From: BJGN01 sp041159865
GTDB lineage: Bacteria; Bacteroidota; Bacteroidia; Chitinophagales; Saprospiraceae
DNA length: 50,284 bases
Assembly (NCBI GenBank): GCA_041159865.1
Contig: JBEAXK010000162.1
Span: 1 to 50,284 of the forward strand
Direction: 5' to 3'
In this document: positions 19,049-27,500 of the stretch, one piece after another
How positions within the stretch are numbered: the stretch's first letter is position 1
How the letters are laid out: every line of letters begins with the position of its first letter
The notes under the pieces: generated by a model
Told to the model about the DNA's origin: nothing
The model's database searches: none
Seen by the model: only the letters and a program-made list of their open reading frames with translations
Translations under genes and position numbers: made by a program

Positions 19049-20182
19049 TTAGTCTTTAAAATATCGGGGGTGGATTTCTGTAGTAAGGTTTCTCAGAAAT
19101 CCACCTTTTTTATGATTTATAGCGGCCAATATTTCAGCAGTTATACTTAAAGCAATTTCGGCTGAGGTTTCAGCGCCAATTTCTAATCCTACAGGTCCAT
19201 AAATGCTTTTTTTCTGTTCATCGTTTAAAAAAATTCCTTCTTTTTTCAAATCCAAAAGCATGTTATCTAATTTCTTTTTAGGGCCAAGAGTTCCTATATA
19301 AGTAACTTTTTTTCCGAGTAAGGCCTTTAATAGGGCATAATCATAGTTATAATTGTGGGTCATGAGCACAAAAACAGTCTTTTCATCTATGATAAGTTGA
19401 TCTAAAACCTTCTCGGGCTTACTCACGACCAATTGACACGACGGTGAAAAGCGTTCTATTTTCGCATACGTATGGCGACCGTCCACAATGGTTACCTGCC
19501 ATCCAAGGGTTTCGGCAATCATCTGTAAAGGAATAGCGTCATTCCCAGCACCAACAATAATCAGTGAAACAGGAGGAGCAACGTAAGAAATAAATGCATT
19601 AAAAGGAAAATCCTGATTGGAATAGGACTTAAAAGCAGATTTTTTTAATTCCATCGTTTCTTTTATATCCTTAATTAAGTCAGATGGAATATTATAAGCA
19701 GTATCATTTATGATATATCCAGATTCTTCCTGCAGAATGGTAGTACCTGGGTGAACTCCATTCTTACTTTGGTTACTGTAAAGGGTTACTATAACCGCAT
19801 TTTGCCTTCGTTGAACTGCAAGCTTAAGCAATTCAACAGGATTATGTGGGTCCTCTTCCTTTATGGGTTCAAAAAGAACCTGAATAATTCCTGAACAACC
19901 AAGTTGAACCCCAATGGTGGCATCATCTTCATCACTGGTATCATAAATGACCAATTTAGGTAGCTGCTGGTGAATACAAAAAATTGCTTTACGCAAAGCA
20001 TCACCTTCCAGACAACCTCCGCTGATTGCACCTGTAAGTTGCCCCGTTTCATCGACAATCATCCTTGCTCCGGGTCGTCGGTAGGAAGACCCATTTAAAT
20101 GTACCAGGGTCGCTAAAGCCAGTCTTTTTCCATTTTTTCTAGCAATCTCGTACGCATTGACAATTTCACTTATTTCTTTCAT
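19049..20182 (-). CDS. XdhC/CoxI-family molybdoenzyme maturation protein
   Basis: This 377-residue protein has an N-terminal XdhC_CoxI domain (about 10-75, ISGGCLEGDALRKA) and a C-terminal Rossmann-type XdhC domain (about 205-360). The latter carries the nucleotide-binding GAGNDAIPL motif, VLMTHNYNYDYALL and a PVGLEIGAETSAEIALSI end. In characterised members XdhC binds molybdenum cofactor and helps its sulfuration and insertion into xanthine dehydrogenase-family enzymes. No xdhA/B, coxL or mocA-type gene is in the window, so the client enzyme must be encoded elsewhere. It is divergent from the eCIS ATPase gene across about 50 bases. Confidence 0.85.
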   Translation of the reverse strand: MKEISEIVNAYEIARKNGKRLALATLVHLNGSSYRRPGARMIVDETGQLTGAISGGCLEGDALRKAIFCIHQQLPKLVIYDTSDEDDATIGVQLGCSGIIQVLFEPIKEEDPHNPVELLKLAVQRRQNAVIVTLYSNQSKNGVHPGTTILQEESGYIINDTAYNIPSDLIKDIKETMELKKSAFKSYSNQDFPFNAFISYVAPPVSLIIVGAGNDAIPLQMIAETLGWQVTIVDGRHTYAKIERFSPSCQLVVSKPEKVLDQLIIDEKTVFVLMTHNYNYDYALLKALLGKKVTYIGTLGPKKKLDNMLLDLKKEGIFLNDEQKKSIYGPVGLEIGAETSAEIALSITAEILAAINHKKGGFLRNLTTEIHPRYFKD

Positions 20183-20206
20183 AGTTAAATATTAACGCTA
20201 ATTTCT

Positions 20207-20214
20207 TACTTTTA
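20207..20214 (+). promoter_or_regulatory. Candidate -7 element upstream of the eCIS ATPase
   Basis: TACTTTTA (7/8 match to TAnnTTTG) ends 20 bases before the ATG at 20235. The same octamer occurs before the first gene of the - strand eCIS run and before the STAND gene. No good -33 TTTG is visible here. Confidence 0.3.
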
Positions 20215-20234
20215 CTTCAAATGTGACCAATTTT

Positions 20235-21587
20235 ATGACAAATAATGCGCTTATTCAAAATATACAAACCATTGAAAGGGAATTAAAATGGTTTGAATCA
20301 TTTTTAGAGGCTCGTTTGTCACATTTTTTTAATAGTGAATTGGAAGATCCTTTTAAACTTCATATTGCACCTGATTTATCAAATCAGGAAAGTATTTATG
20401 CTCATTTTGTAAGGCACTATCAGTTTAAACAAGAAGAAAGACTCGTTTTAATATTATGCTTAATACCACATTTAAAACCTGAATTATTAGATCCTTTTTT
20501 AATTAAAGATTCCGTTATAGGTAGATATTATACCATTTTTGGTGGAGTAGCTGGGCAAAATCATAACGGTTTTTTACCAACAGGGGAAACAGCTATTTTT
20601 TTAATTGCAGGTAATGATCTTTTAGCAAGGAATACGGCTTTAAAAATATTTGATGTATCTCACCATTTCCATGTATTCAATATATTAAAATTGGATGAAT
20701 CAAAAATGGGAGAACCCCGATTAAGTGGTTTATTATCTATTTCTGAAGAAACATTATCTCTTTTAACTACAGGTAATGATTATGAGCCACCCTTTAGTTC
20801 AAAATTTCCTGCCAGAATGTTAAATTCTTCTATGACCTGGGATGATCTGGTTTTAGACACCAATGCGTATGATGAAATAGAAACCATAAAGATTTGGATA
20901 AATCAAAAAAATAATCCAGAGTGGGATAATGTGCCTCATTCCGGATGGATGAAAGGTTATAGGGTTCTTTTTTATGGTCCTCCTGGTACAGGTAAATCTT
21001 TGACAGCTACTTTAATGGGTAAAGAATGTGGAAAAAATGTTTATAGGATCGATCTTTCTCAGATTGTTTCTAAATATATAGGTGAAACAGAAAAAAATCT
21101 TTCGTCTTTATTTCAGTTATCAGAAAATAAAAACTGGATTTTATTTTTTGATGAAGCCGATGCCCTTTTTGGAAAAAGAACAGAAATGACAGACTCAAAA
21201 GATAAATATGCCAATCAGGAAACTTCTTATCTACTGCAAAGAATTGAGGATTTTGAAGGTTTAATCATTCTTGCAACCAATTTTAAACCCAATATTGATA
21301 GTGCTTTTCTTCGTCGTTTTCAATCTATTGTTTATTTTAAATTACCTGGAATTAACCAAAGAGAGAAACTATGGGAAAAGGCTTTGTCTCGGTTACCAGG
21401 GGAAAATCAAGTAGATATTTTAAAAATGGCCAATGATTTTGAAATTGCAGGGGGTTTTATAAATAATGCAGTTCAGTTCGCTTGGTTGAATGCAAGAAAA
21501 AATAATTCAAAAATAATTACTAATCAGGATGTTCTGCTTGGCATAAAAAGAGAATATGCAAAAGAAGGTAAAATTTTTAATCAATAA
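20235..21587 (+). CDS. eCIS-associated AAA+ ATPase (Afp15/Pvc15-like)
   Basis: The ATG at 20235 is preferred to the in-frame GTG at 20223, giving 450 residues. A non-ATPase N-terminal half (about 1-215) precedes one AAA+ module: Walker A GPPGTGKS (248-255), Walker B ILFFDEAD (about 302-309), and sensor/arginine-finger segments ILATNFKPNIDSAFLRRF. The FtsH/CDC48-like AAA domain with this kind of N-terminal half is the hallmark of the ATPase encoded in eCIS loci, needed for assembly of the AFP and PVC particles. Here it sits on the strand opposite to the structural genes, separated from them by a TonB-dependent receptor gene. With no other AAA+ gene in the locus, it is very probably the system's ATPase. 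Confidence 0.85.
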   Translation: MTNNALIQNIQTIERELKWFESFLEARLSHFFNSELEDPFKLHIAPDLSNQESIYAHFVRHYQFKQEERLVLILCLIPHLKPELLDPFLIKDSVIGRYYTIFGGVAGQNHNGFLPTGETAIFLIAGNDLLARNTALKIFDVSHHFHVFNILKLDESKMGEPRLSGLLSISEETLSLLTTGNDYEPPFSSKFPARMLNSSMTWDDLVLDTNAYDEIETIKIWINQKNNPEWDNVPHSGWMKGYRVLFYGPPGTGKSLTATLMGKECGKNVYRIDLSQIVSKYIGETEKNLSSLFQLSENKNWILFFDEADALFGKRTEMTDSKDKYANQETSYLLQRIEDFEGLIILATNFKPNIDSAFLRRFQSIVYFKLPGINQREKLWEKALSRLPGENQVDILKMANDFEIAGGFINNAVQFAWLNARKNNSKIITNQDVLLGIKREYAKEGKIFNQ

Positions 21588-21641
21588 AATACTATTTTTA
21601 TATCTTAATTCATATTGGAAATTTATCATCTCCTAAAGTCA

Positions 21642-21674
21642 TTGGAAAAGATTACTTGAAATGAGATACCTTTT
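21642..21674 (+). promoter_or_regulatory. Candidate promoter of the TonB-dependent receptor
   Basis: TTGG at 21642-21645 and TACCTTTT at 21667-21674 are separated by 21 bases, close to the Bacteroidota -33 TTTG / -7 TAnnTTTG arrangement. The ATG at 21699 follows 24 bases later. The 111-base gap shows nothing else. Confidence 0.35.
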
Positions 21675-21698
21675 AAAATAAATGAAAACGTATTAAAA

Positions 21699-24524
21699 AT
21701 GTTTAGAGGTTTAAAGATTTTTATACTTGTAGTCTTTGGAATTTTATTTGGTCCAGGTATTTGTATTTCGCAGGATGTTCAAACTATTATAAACTCAGCC
21801 ACTCAAGATTTTGAATCTGGTCTTTTTGTAGAAGCGAAGCAACAAGTTTTTCAATGTTTTTCGGAAAGAAAATTTGAAAATATAAAATTAACCAACGATG
21901 CTTATCGTTTACTTTCACTTATTTCAATTGCCGAAGATTCCATTTTTCTGGCAAGAAAATACATAAAAAGAATTATTCAATCTAATCCCGACTATAAAGG
22001 CCCTGTTCAGCACTTTATTTTTGATCAGCTTTTACAGCAAATTTTGTCAGAAAATCAAACGATTACAGTAAGTGCAGTATCAAAAAAAGCGGAAGATATA
22101 CGAGTTGCTCCCGCAAGTGTTCTCATTTTAAATAGAAATGATATGATTGAAAGGGGTTATGTCGATTTGATAGACGTACTTTATAATCTTCCTGGATTTG
22201 ATATTTCAAAATTTTATGGGGTTAATTATGCTAATGTTTATCAATTGGGTTTTAGACAAGAAAATACAGAGCGAACTTTATTTATGATAAATGGAATAGA
22301 AGAAAATGATAACTGGTCAAATATTGTATATATGGCCAGGCAATATCCACTTTCCAATATTAAAGCAATTGAAATACTCTACGGACCCTCTTCAACCATG
22401 TATGGTCCCCGTGCATTTGTAGGAACTATAAATATTATAACTTTTGATACGGGTGAATTAATTCCTTTTCCAGAAAAATCAACGGATGTTAAAGTAGCAC
22501 CAAAAATAAACCCATTTTATTTAAATGGGACTGTTTTAGGGGGTAGCTATGGTACCAGTGATGCTGATTTTACGATTGGATTTAAAAAGGATGCAAACAT
22601 TAATACAACATTTACTTTTAAATCATTTCAAAGTGATCATCGATATGATTCAGATAACGAGGCTTTTGATTATGATCCCACAGATATAGATCAGTTAAAT
22701 TATGATCATTTAAATCTTACCAAACCCATTACTTTAAATAATAATGGAATTATAAATTCTTATACGCCCGCTGCATTTGCAGATTTATTTAAAATGGGGA
22801 ACAATAACCCTTTTTATCAACTTTTTAGAAATCAATCCGGTGTCGTAGATAGTATTAAATTAACCACGGCTGGTATTAATCAAGCTAGATCGTTAGATAG
22901 AGATGCTTATACAGGACTTGTAAATGGTCAACCTTCTGGATATTCAAATAGGATGAAAGATTCCTATATAGGCATAAAAGTTGGATTCCCAAATCTGGTA
23001 TTAGGAATTCGAGCCTGGAAAACATCAGAGTCTTTTGGGTTTTATCAGGATATCTTTAATGCTGGAACTAATAATGGAAGTAAATGGGCAGTTTCAAATG
23101 CAACCTTTTATTCCATGTTTAATAAAACATATAATCGGTTTTCATTCTCAAATATTACCTCTTTTACAAATAATAGATTAGATAATTCATCCGTTAGGGT
23201 GAACTATTATTTATTGGGTAACAAGTCACTGGGTTTAAACCTAGGGCATTTTTTATATCCTGACTCATTGATAGCAACCAGTTCTGTTAATCCTGCAAGG
23301 CAAGGATATGGAAATTTGTTCTATTATTATGATGCCCAATTATTTAGAAATGATTTTAGAACGTTTTATCAAAACGAAAGGTTAAATATTATGGGCGGTT
23401 TAGAATTTAGGTTTAGTCGCCAATTCGGAGATTACTTATATTATCTTGATTTTCCAAAAGATGAAAATGGATTGTTACAAAACGGTGGCTCTTTCGCGCA
23501 AGAGAAAGGAACTTTTAACAATGTTGATGCAGAAGGAGGGAATGTTTACAGCCTTTTTGATTTAGCCTTTTATTTTTCGGGTACCTATAAAATTATTCCA
23601 GAAAAGCTCAATCTTTCTTTTGGAAATAGGATCGATTATAATAGGATTCAATCGAAAGGGGGTTTTGGATATGAATTTTCACCTCGATTAGCCTTGGTTT
23701 TTTTGGGGAAACATGTTTCTTCTAAAATGGTGTATTCACATGGTATTCAGAATGTTTCACTTTTCCATAAGTATTCTACAGGTAATAATAGAAAACCTAA
23801 TGCGGATTTAACCACAGAAAAAATTGATTATTTAGATTTCTCCTTAAACGGAGTTCATAAAAACAATAATTTGCGCTGGAATTTTATATTGTTCCATTAT
23901 TTTATTAAAGATGCCGTTGCATCTGTTTCTATAAATGAACCACCGTTTAATAATCAAAATCAGAATGTTGGCGTTTATCAGGTTACGGGTACATTATTTG
24001 ATTTTAATTATAACTTTGCTAACAAGAAATGGGGTGTATTTTTCAATCACACTTTCAATTTACCATTCCAACAAACCAAAGATGCTCTTTCAGAAAACTT
24101 AAAAATAGCAGATATAAGTTCTCAAAGCGCTAATTTGGGATTTACTTATAGACTCAACTATAAAAATCATGTTTTTTCAAACCATTTTTATGCCAATTTT
24201 GTGGGTGAAAAACCAATTGGATCTGGCACCACTGCATCAAAAAATCTAGGATATTATGGTGAGAATATTCCAGCCTATTTAATCTTTAATACGACTTTTA
24301 ATTATACAAATAGAAGTTTAAAAGGTGTAAAATTTTCCCTTGTAATAAATAATCTATTGGATATGAATATTTTATATCCAGATCATGAAACATATTACCA
24401 TCCTGGTATCAGAACAGCTACGGGTTCCATGCAACCTGGTTCATTAAATGGACTTGTACCCTTTTATCCCCAAAGAGGCAGGCAGTTATTTGTCAGGATT
24501 TTATATAATATTGGGGGAAGTTAA
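21699..24524 (+). CDS. TonB-dependent outer-membrane receptor with helical N-terminal domain
   Basis: This 941-residue outer-membrane protein has a signal peptide (about 1-26, ending CISQ). A mostly helical domain follows (about 27-125, TPR-like spacing around EAKQQVFQCFSE and ARKYIKRIIQSNPDYKGP). A plug domain comes next (about 128-250: APASVLILNRNDMIERGY, LPGFDISKFYG, IEILYGPSSTMYGPRAFVGTINI). The rest is a beta-barrel ending in an aromatic strand (FVRILYNIGGS). The plug is classical for TonB-dependent transporters. The N-terminal segment replaces the carboxypeptidase-like domain usual for SusC proteins, and no SusD follows. The gene sits between the eCIS ATPase and the tape-measure gene and ends 2 bases from the latter, tail to tail. 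Substrate unknown; a role in the injection system is possible but unproven. Confidence 0.85.
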   Translation: MFRGLKIFILVVFGILFGPGICISQDVQTIINSATQDFESGLFVEAKQQVFQCFSERKFENIKLTNDAYRLLSLISIAEDSIFLARKYIKRIIQSNPDYKGPVQHFIFDQLLQQILSENQTITVSAVSKKAEDIRVAPASVLILNRNDMIERGYVDLIDVLYNLPGFDISKFYGVNYANVYQLGFRQENTERTLFMINGIEENDNWSNIVYMARQYPLSNIKAIEILYGPSSTMYGPRAFVGTINIITFDTGELIPFPEKSTDVKVAPKINPFYLNGTVLGGSYGTSDADFTIGFKKDANINTTFTFKSFQSDHRYDSDNEAFDYDPTDIDQLNYDHLNLTKPITLNNNGIINSYTPAAFADLFKMGNNNPFYQLFRNQSGVVDSIKLTTAGINQARSLDRDAYTGLVNGQPSGYSNRMKDSYIGIKVGFPNLVLGIRAWKTSESFGFYQDIFNAGTNNGSKWAVSNATFYSMFNKTYNRFSFSNITSFTNNRLDNSSVRVNYYLLGNKSLGLNLGHFLYPDSLIATSSVNPARQGYGNLFYYYDAQLFRNDFRTFYQNERLNIMGGLEFRFSRQFGDYLYYLDFPKDENGLLQNGGSFAQEKGTFNNVDAEGGNVYSLFDLAFYFSGTYKIIPEKLNLSFGNRIDYNRIQSKGGFGYEFSPRLALVFLGKHVSSKMVYSHGIQNVSLFHKYSTGNNRKPNADLTTEKIDYLDFSLNGVHKNNNLRWNFILFHYFIKDAVASVSINEPPFNNQNQNVGVYQVTGTLFDFNYNFANKKWGVFFNHTFNLPFQQTKDALSENLKIADISSQSANLGFTYRLNYKNHVFSNHFYANFVGEKPIGSGTTASKNLGYYGENIPAYLIFNTTFNYTNRSLKGVKFSLVINNLLDMNILYPDHETYYHPGIRTATGSMQPGSLNGLVPFYPQRGRQLFVRILYNIGGS

Positions 24525-24526
24525 AT

Positions 24527-27500
24527 TTAACGCCATAAAACCACCAATCTCTCTTTCATCCAACTCATTTGAATCATTTGAATTCCCCATGGAAGGGTTT
24601 CAAGTAAAAGATCATAGGCTTTTTTTTCAACTTTTAATTCCCAACGATTATTCATATAGTATAATGACCCATTTCGCTGTAAAAAGGTTTCCCTAAAAGT
24701 TCCTATTCGTGTTCCCTTTAACTTTTCCCAATTAGTAATAGCACCTGTTAAAAGGGAATTTGACAAATTGATTTCTTCTTCAGTTATCTCTATTTCTGAA
24801 TCTATTTCCATATCCATATCTGCCCCACACAATAATTTGTTTAGAGCAAGCTCATATTCGGGTGCTTCCTTTTTTCCAGTTACTAAATACTGAGTCAATA
24901 ATATGCCTCTCATTAAGCAGGCTTCATCGATAAATTCTTTCGTGCCAACTAAGTTTAACCGTCTAAAAAAGCGACCTAAAAATGGCCATAGTAAAATAAG
25001 GCCTGCATTTGCGACATAAATAGATTCTGGTGGTAATCCCTCTTGAGAAATTGGAATTTCTTTTTTTATTGCTTTTTCAACTTGTGTATCTTTGGTATAT
25101 TTCTGTAATGATTTAATTACATTGATCTGTTTAGAGGAAACATTTTTTATCTTTTCTACCAAAAGGGCAAGGAGTAAACCAGGTTGTAATCTTTTCTTCT
25201 CTATGTAAGAAGAAAAATATTGGTAAACGATGGGAATAGGAGATGGTTGAATTTTTTGACTTTTACTCCAGAAAAAAAGGATGTTTTTTAAAAATGATTT
25301 TTCATCTTTCAGACCTAGTTTAAGTCTCATTTTTTCTCCGGTAACGGTTTCAACAGATTTTTCCAATAAGGTAAGTTCTTCATAAAGATCATAGTGAATA
25401 AGAGAAATTAAGGATATTGCCGTGCTATCTGAAACTATTTCAAGTAATCTATTTATTTTATAAGGTGTTTTTGACCAGAAATGTAGTTTATACATTAGAT
25501 TTCTCGGTGCATTTAATTTTAAGTTTTCTATGAGAGCAGGCCATCTTTCAGCATTAAAAGTGGTGTATTCAACGGGAACAGATCCATAGGTTAAGAAATA
25601 CTCGAGTAAAGCCATTTCTTTTTCCCATGTATATGAAAATTGCCTCTTCCTATCGGGTTTCTCCTCTGACTTTATTTCTGGAATAATAGTAGATAAATCA
25701 TTTGTTAACTGATTCTCAATACTTATTTTTTGGTTTCTTTCAAATAACAATAGGCTTAATAAACTTTCATAGAGTATTTCTAAATGATTCTTGAGGATAA
25801 ATGCAGTATCTTTTACAAGATACATTTCTATAATATTGTCCAGGGTTAAAGAGGATAGATTTTTTATCTGAATTATTTTATTGAAAATCAAAGCAATTTC
25901 CTTAGCTGAAAATATTTTCCTGATGATCTTTTGGTGAAAGGAACGATAAGACAAACTTTCTGTGATATTTAATAATAAAATTGGATTTTCAAGAATTCTT
26001 AGCCTTAAAAATTCAAAATATTGAGGTAAGGATTCTTCTGGAAAACCTTCTGGCCAAAATCCAGATTCAAAATAATATTGTAACCAGGTTAATTTAAATG
26101 CTTGTCCCGTTATATTGACTTCACCTAAATTAAGATTGACTTTATATTTTTTATATATATTATCTGTAAGTATTTCATTTTTAAGTATTTGATTACTTAT
26201 TGACCATAATTTGTTTTGCATAAAAAAAATGAAAATGGATTCTTTAATATCACTTGATATTTGTAGTCCGATTGCTGTTTTTATTACAGATTGATAAAAG
26301 GACAGGACTGATTTTTCTGGGTAAATTTTATTAATCTGGTGAATAATAACTAAAGGATCTGTTTTTCCTAATAAGGAAAGTATTCTGTTTAAAATGTTTA
26401 AATGCATTGGCATAGCTAAAATGCCTTTAATCAAGGAAATATTTTCAGATTTAAGCCCTTCCTTAAAAATAAATTCTAGTTCTTTTTTTTCCAGATACGG
26501 AGTATTTATCCAAGCCTGAATTTTTCCTGTTACAAAATAATGAATCAAAATGTCATTGAAATATTGATTATCTCTCCATGCTTTTGGAAGGGGTATAGAA
26601 TTTTGTTCTGAAATGAGACTTACTATTTCACCTTGAAAGTATTTGGGTAAATTTTCTAGGGTCTTATCGAGTTCTTTTAATTGTAAAATTCTTTCTTTTT
26701 GTAATTTTTCTAATATAAATTGATAATAATCCTCTGATTTAGCGTAAGTACCCCCTTTTAGTATAATAAAATGGAGCGTATTTTGTTTAATCCATAAACC
26801 TATTTTATTTCTGGGTATTTTTATAATATTATAACGATTAAACCAATTCTTTACTTCATTAGAAGCCCTGGTTAATTCATTATAGGATTCTCCCGCAATG
26901 CTCATTTGAAGAAACTGAAGGGCTTCTTCAGGTAAACCATTTACTAGTAAAAAGGAAATATTTGGATTGAATTTATTTTCAAATAACTTTTCTAAAATAA
27001 GTTCTCTTTGGGCCAGTAAAACTTCTAAAAAAAGGGTTGTCTTATCTGCATTTTCAGGAAGAGATATGCTGTTAAATAGGCTAGAACCTAAAATTTCTAT
27101 TAATTTTTCAATAGATTCAGCCGCTTTAAAGGGTATTTCCACGGTTTCTGTATAGGTTGGATCCTTAGTTATTATAGTTTCATATACCAATCTTAATGTT
27201 TTTGTCAATTTATCTGGTATGACTGTATGGGTCTTTAATAAAGGGAAAATAAATGTTTTTAAGGGAGTCTTTAATTTATTTGCTAACCTGGAAATTACTT
27301 TTAAAAAAAAATGGTCGATTTTATAAATTGTTGATTGATTTAATAAAACCATGTTTATAAGGAAAATATAAAAACCAGGTTGATTTATAAAAGACTTTAA
27401 GGATGGATAAATGTTAAAAACTTTTTTAATGAATTCTTCAAATATGGGGTAATTGCCTTTCAGTAATTGAGCAAGTATATTTTTTAATTGAGGAAGATCA

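Noticed and set aside
24448..24696. Small + strand frame bridging the receptor and tape-measure ends
   Set aside because: It overlaps the ends of both well-supported genes in another frame and has no recognisable product.
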